Source: a bacterium
GTDB lineage: Bacteria; Bacillota_I; Bacilli_A; RF39; UBA660
Direction of reading: 5' to 3'
Length of the DNA: 40,376 nucleotides
Assembly: GCA_030539175.1 (NCBI GenBank)
Contig: JAUNSN010000002.1
Span: 1 to 40,376 of the forward strand
Below the pieces are notes generated by a model. That model saw only the letters and a list, made by a program, of their open reading frames with translations, searched no databases and was not told the origin of the DNA. Made by a program: the position numbers and the translations under genes. Positions 39,100-40,376 of the stretch are shown piece after piece. How positions within the stretch are numbered: position 1 is the stretch's first letter; each line of letters begins with the position of its first letter.

Positions 39100-40376
39100 A
39101 TGAACAATGAATTTAAAAAAGAGTTTTTTGAAACTAGAGATGATTCTTTAAAGGAAATTAAGATAAGTGCATATAATTGGAATAAATTTTTAAATTATTG
39201 GGCAAATATTTTAGATGAATATAGTGTTGATAATGTATTGAATTTGTATTCATATAATCCTTATGGGAAAGTATTTAAGTCATTTGATGATTGGAATAGT
39301 AAAGATATAGAAAGAAGAATCAAACCAAAATCAAAGGGAATACCAATATTAAAAGATGATTATAAAAATTATGTATTTGATATAAGGCAGACATATGGTA
39401 GAGATTATAATGAATGGAAATATAGACATCAAGCAGATATTGAAATATTAAGTTATTATCAAGATAGATATAATATCGAAAATAATAGTGATATTACTCA
39501 AAATGAAAATTATTATAATTTATTTAATCAAATGGCACTAGATAGAATAGAAGATAATTATATTGATATGAATGATAAAGAAGTGAAGTTTATTGGTAAA
39601 ACAATATCTTCACTTTTATTATCTAAATTAAATTTTAATATTTATACTATAACAGATAGTTTTAATTATATAAATGATTTATCCGATGAAGATATTTTAA
39701 AATGTATGCAAATATCAAATAAAGAAACAAAAATAATATATGATGATTTTTGTAAAAATGCTAAAAAATTAATTTCAATTAAAGAAGAAATTTCAAAAAC
39801 AGTATTAGATGAATATAAAAGTAATGATTTTATGCCTAATAGTGATAAAGAGGGCTATCTTCAAGTAATAGAATTAAACACAGGAGTAGATTATGAACTA
39901 TTATCAAGTATTTATAATTATTACATATCAAGATATACATATATAAATAAGAATAAAAGAACTGATGATAAGATTACACTAATTGAGGAAACATCAGAAG
40001 ATAATATTGATGATAATCTTGTTTTAGAAAAAGATAAAGAAGATGTATTTAGTGAAAGAGAACAATTATCACTTTTTGAGTCAAGAGAAGAAACACTTGC
40101 TAATAAGATATGTGATATATTTAATTCTTTTGATACGAAATATCAAAATACTTTTGGTGTATCCAATGTTGAAGTTGCAAGATGGGAACATATTTCTAGT
40201 AAAAAAAGAAATTTAACTATTCTTCTTAATAGTCCTATAGCAAGTGAAATGGGTGAAGATAGTTTTACTTATTTTAATACTGACAAAACTGACGAAAAGA
40301 AATTAAATGATTACATAACTAATAATGCTTTCCTTAATCCACTTATGAAGGATAAAGATTTTTCAATATCGTTTAC
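39100..40376 (+). CDS. N-terminal part of a large protein, cut by the window edge
   Basis: ATG 39100 has GAGGAGGG at 39087-39093 ahead of it; the frame stays open to the last base (425 residues). The first 110 residues, with NWNKFLNYWANILDEYSVDNVLNLYSYNPYGKVFKSFDDWNSKDIERRIKPKSKGIPIL, look like the N-terminal region of the very large helicase/DNA-methylase proteins of Bacillota conjugative elements (a YNP...W....R.+KGxKGIPI pattern, also related to ArdC). The middle is helical and acidic, with a REQLSLFESREE stretch. No catalytic motifs are visible in the part present. The identification is therefore tentative. Confidence 0.5.
   Translation, partial: MNNEFKKEFFETRDDSLKEIKISAYNWNKFLNYWANILDEYSVDNVLNLYSYNPYGKVFKSFDDWNSKDIERRIKPKSKGIPILKDDYKNYVFDIRQTYGRDYNEWKYRHQADIEILSYYQDRYNIENNSDITQNENYYNLFNQMALDRIEDNYIDMNDKEVKFIGKTISSLLLSKLNFNIYTITDSFNYINDLSDEDILKCMQISNKETKIIYDDFCKNAKKLISIKEEISKTVLDEYKSNDFMPNSDKEGYLQVIELNTGVDYELLSSIYNYYISRYTYINKNKRTDDKITLIEETSEDNIDDNLVLEKDKEDVFSEREQLSLFESREETLANKICDIFNSFDTKYQNTFGVSNVEVARWEHISSKKRNLTILLNSPIASEMGEDSFTYFNTDKTDEKKLNDYITNNAFLNPLMKDKDFSISF

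Noticed and set aside
1-40376. Recoded TGA (Mycoplasma-type code), suggested by the extreme AT content
   Set aside because: Trp is encoded by TGG throughout and TGA ends several genes at positions that give correct gene overlaps (e.g. 3614-3616).

Overview
The window is very AT-rich and gene-dense. It uses TGG for Trp and TGA as a normal stop, has Gram-positive ribosome binding sites (AGGAGG/GGAGG) and TATAAT-type promoters, and encodes sortase, SpaA-type and PrgI-type proteins. This points to a low-GC Bacillota organism, probably an anaerobic gut member of the Clostridia or Bacilli; I cannot name the species. No rRNA, tRNA, CRISPR array, IS transposase or integrase was seen.

Region 1 (1-12408) starts with the 3' end of a TlyA-type rRNA methyltransferase gene. 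Eleven tightly packed co-directional genes follow with overlapping or nearly touching ends, so they look like one operon. They encode a GT-B glycosyltransferase with an extra C-terminal domain, a NodB-like deacetylase, several GT-A family glycosyltransferases (two with helical-repeat tails), two related radical SAM enzymes, a protein with a GT-D-like C-terminal half, a GT4 enzyme and a PIG-L type deacetylase. No flippase, polymerase or priming transferase is present, so this looks like a cytoplasmic glycan or glycoconjugate assembly line whose acceptor is unknown. It ends at a bidirectional terminator shared with a convergent XRE-type regulator.

Region 2 (about 12.4-15.0 kb) is regulatory: a double-HTH repressor, two unknown small proteins, a cluster of promoters, terminator-like hairpins and short repeats, a 43-codon ORF, a sigma region 4/ArpU-like protein and a six-codon leader ORF.

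Region 3 (about 15.0 kb to the right edge) is most of an integrative and conjugative element. In order it holds a surface module (membrane-anchored exported protein, thioester/SpaA adhesin, sortase), a degenerate resolvase domain, an SSB-like protein, two unknown proteins, and then an RNA switch-like leader that can form mutually exclusive antiterminator and terminator stems. Behind this leader lies the mating-pore operon (VirB2-like, VirB6-like, PrgI, VirB4, M23 hydrolase). A repeat-rich segment that is the best oriT candidate precedes the processing genes (two RHH proteins, an HTH protein, a MobA-type relaxase). Three self-contained units follow: an acyl-CoA synthetase-like enzyme, a hybrid histidine kinase, and a DnaQ-TPR-NUMOD1 fusion. 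The conjugation genes then resume with small proteins, a DUF4313-like protein, the VirD4/TraG coupling protein, and the N-terminal part of a large protein cut by the window edge. The element's integrase and attachment sites are not visible; its left border probably lies between about 12.4 and 14.3 kb.
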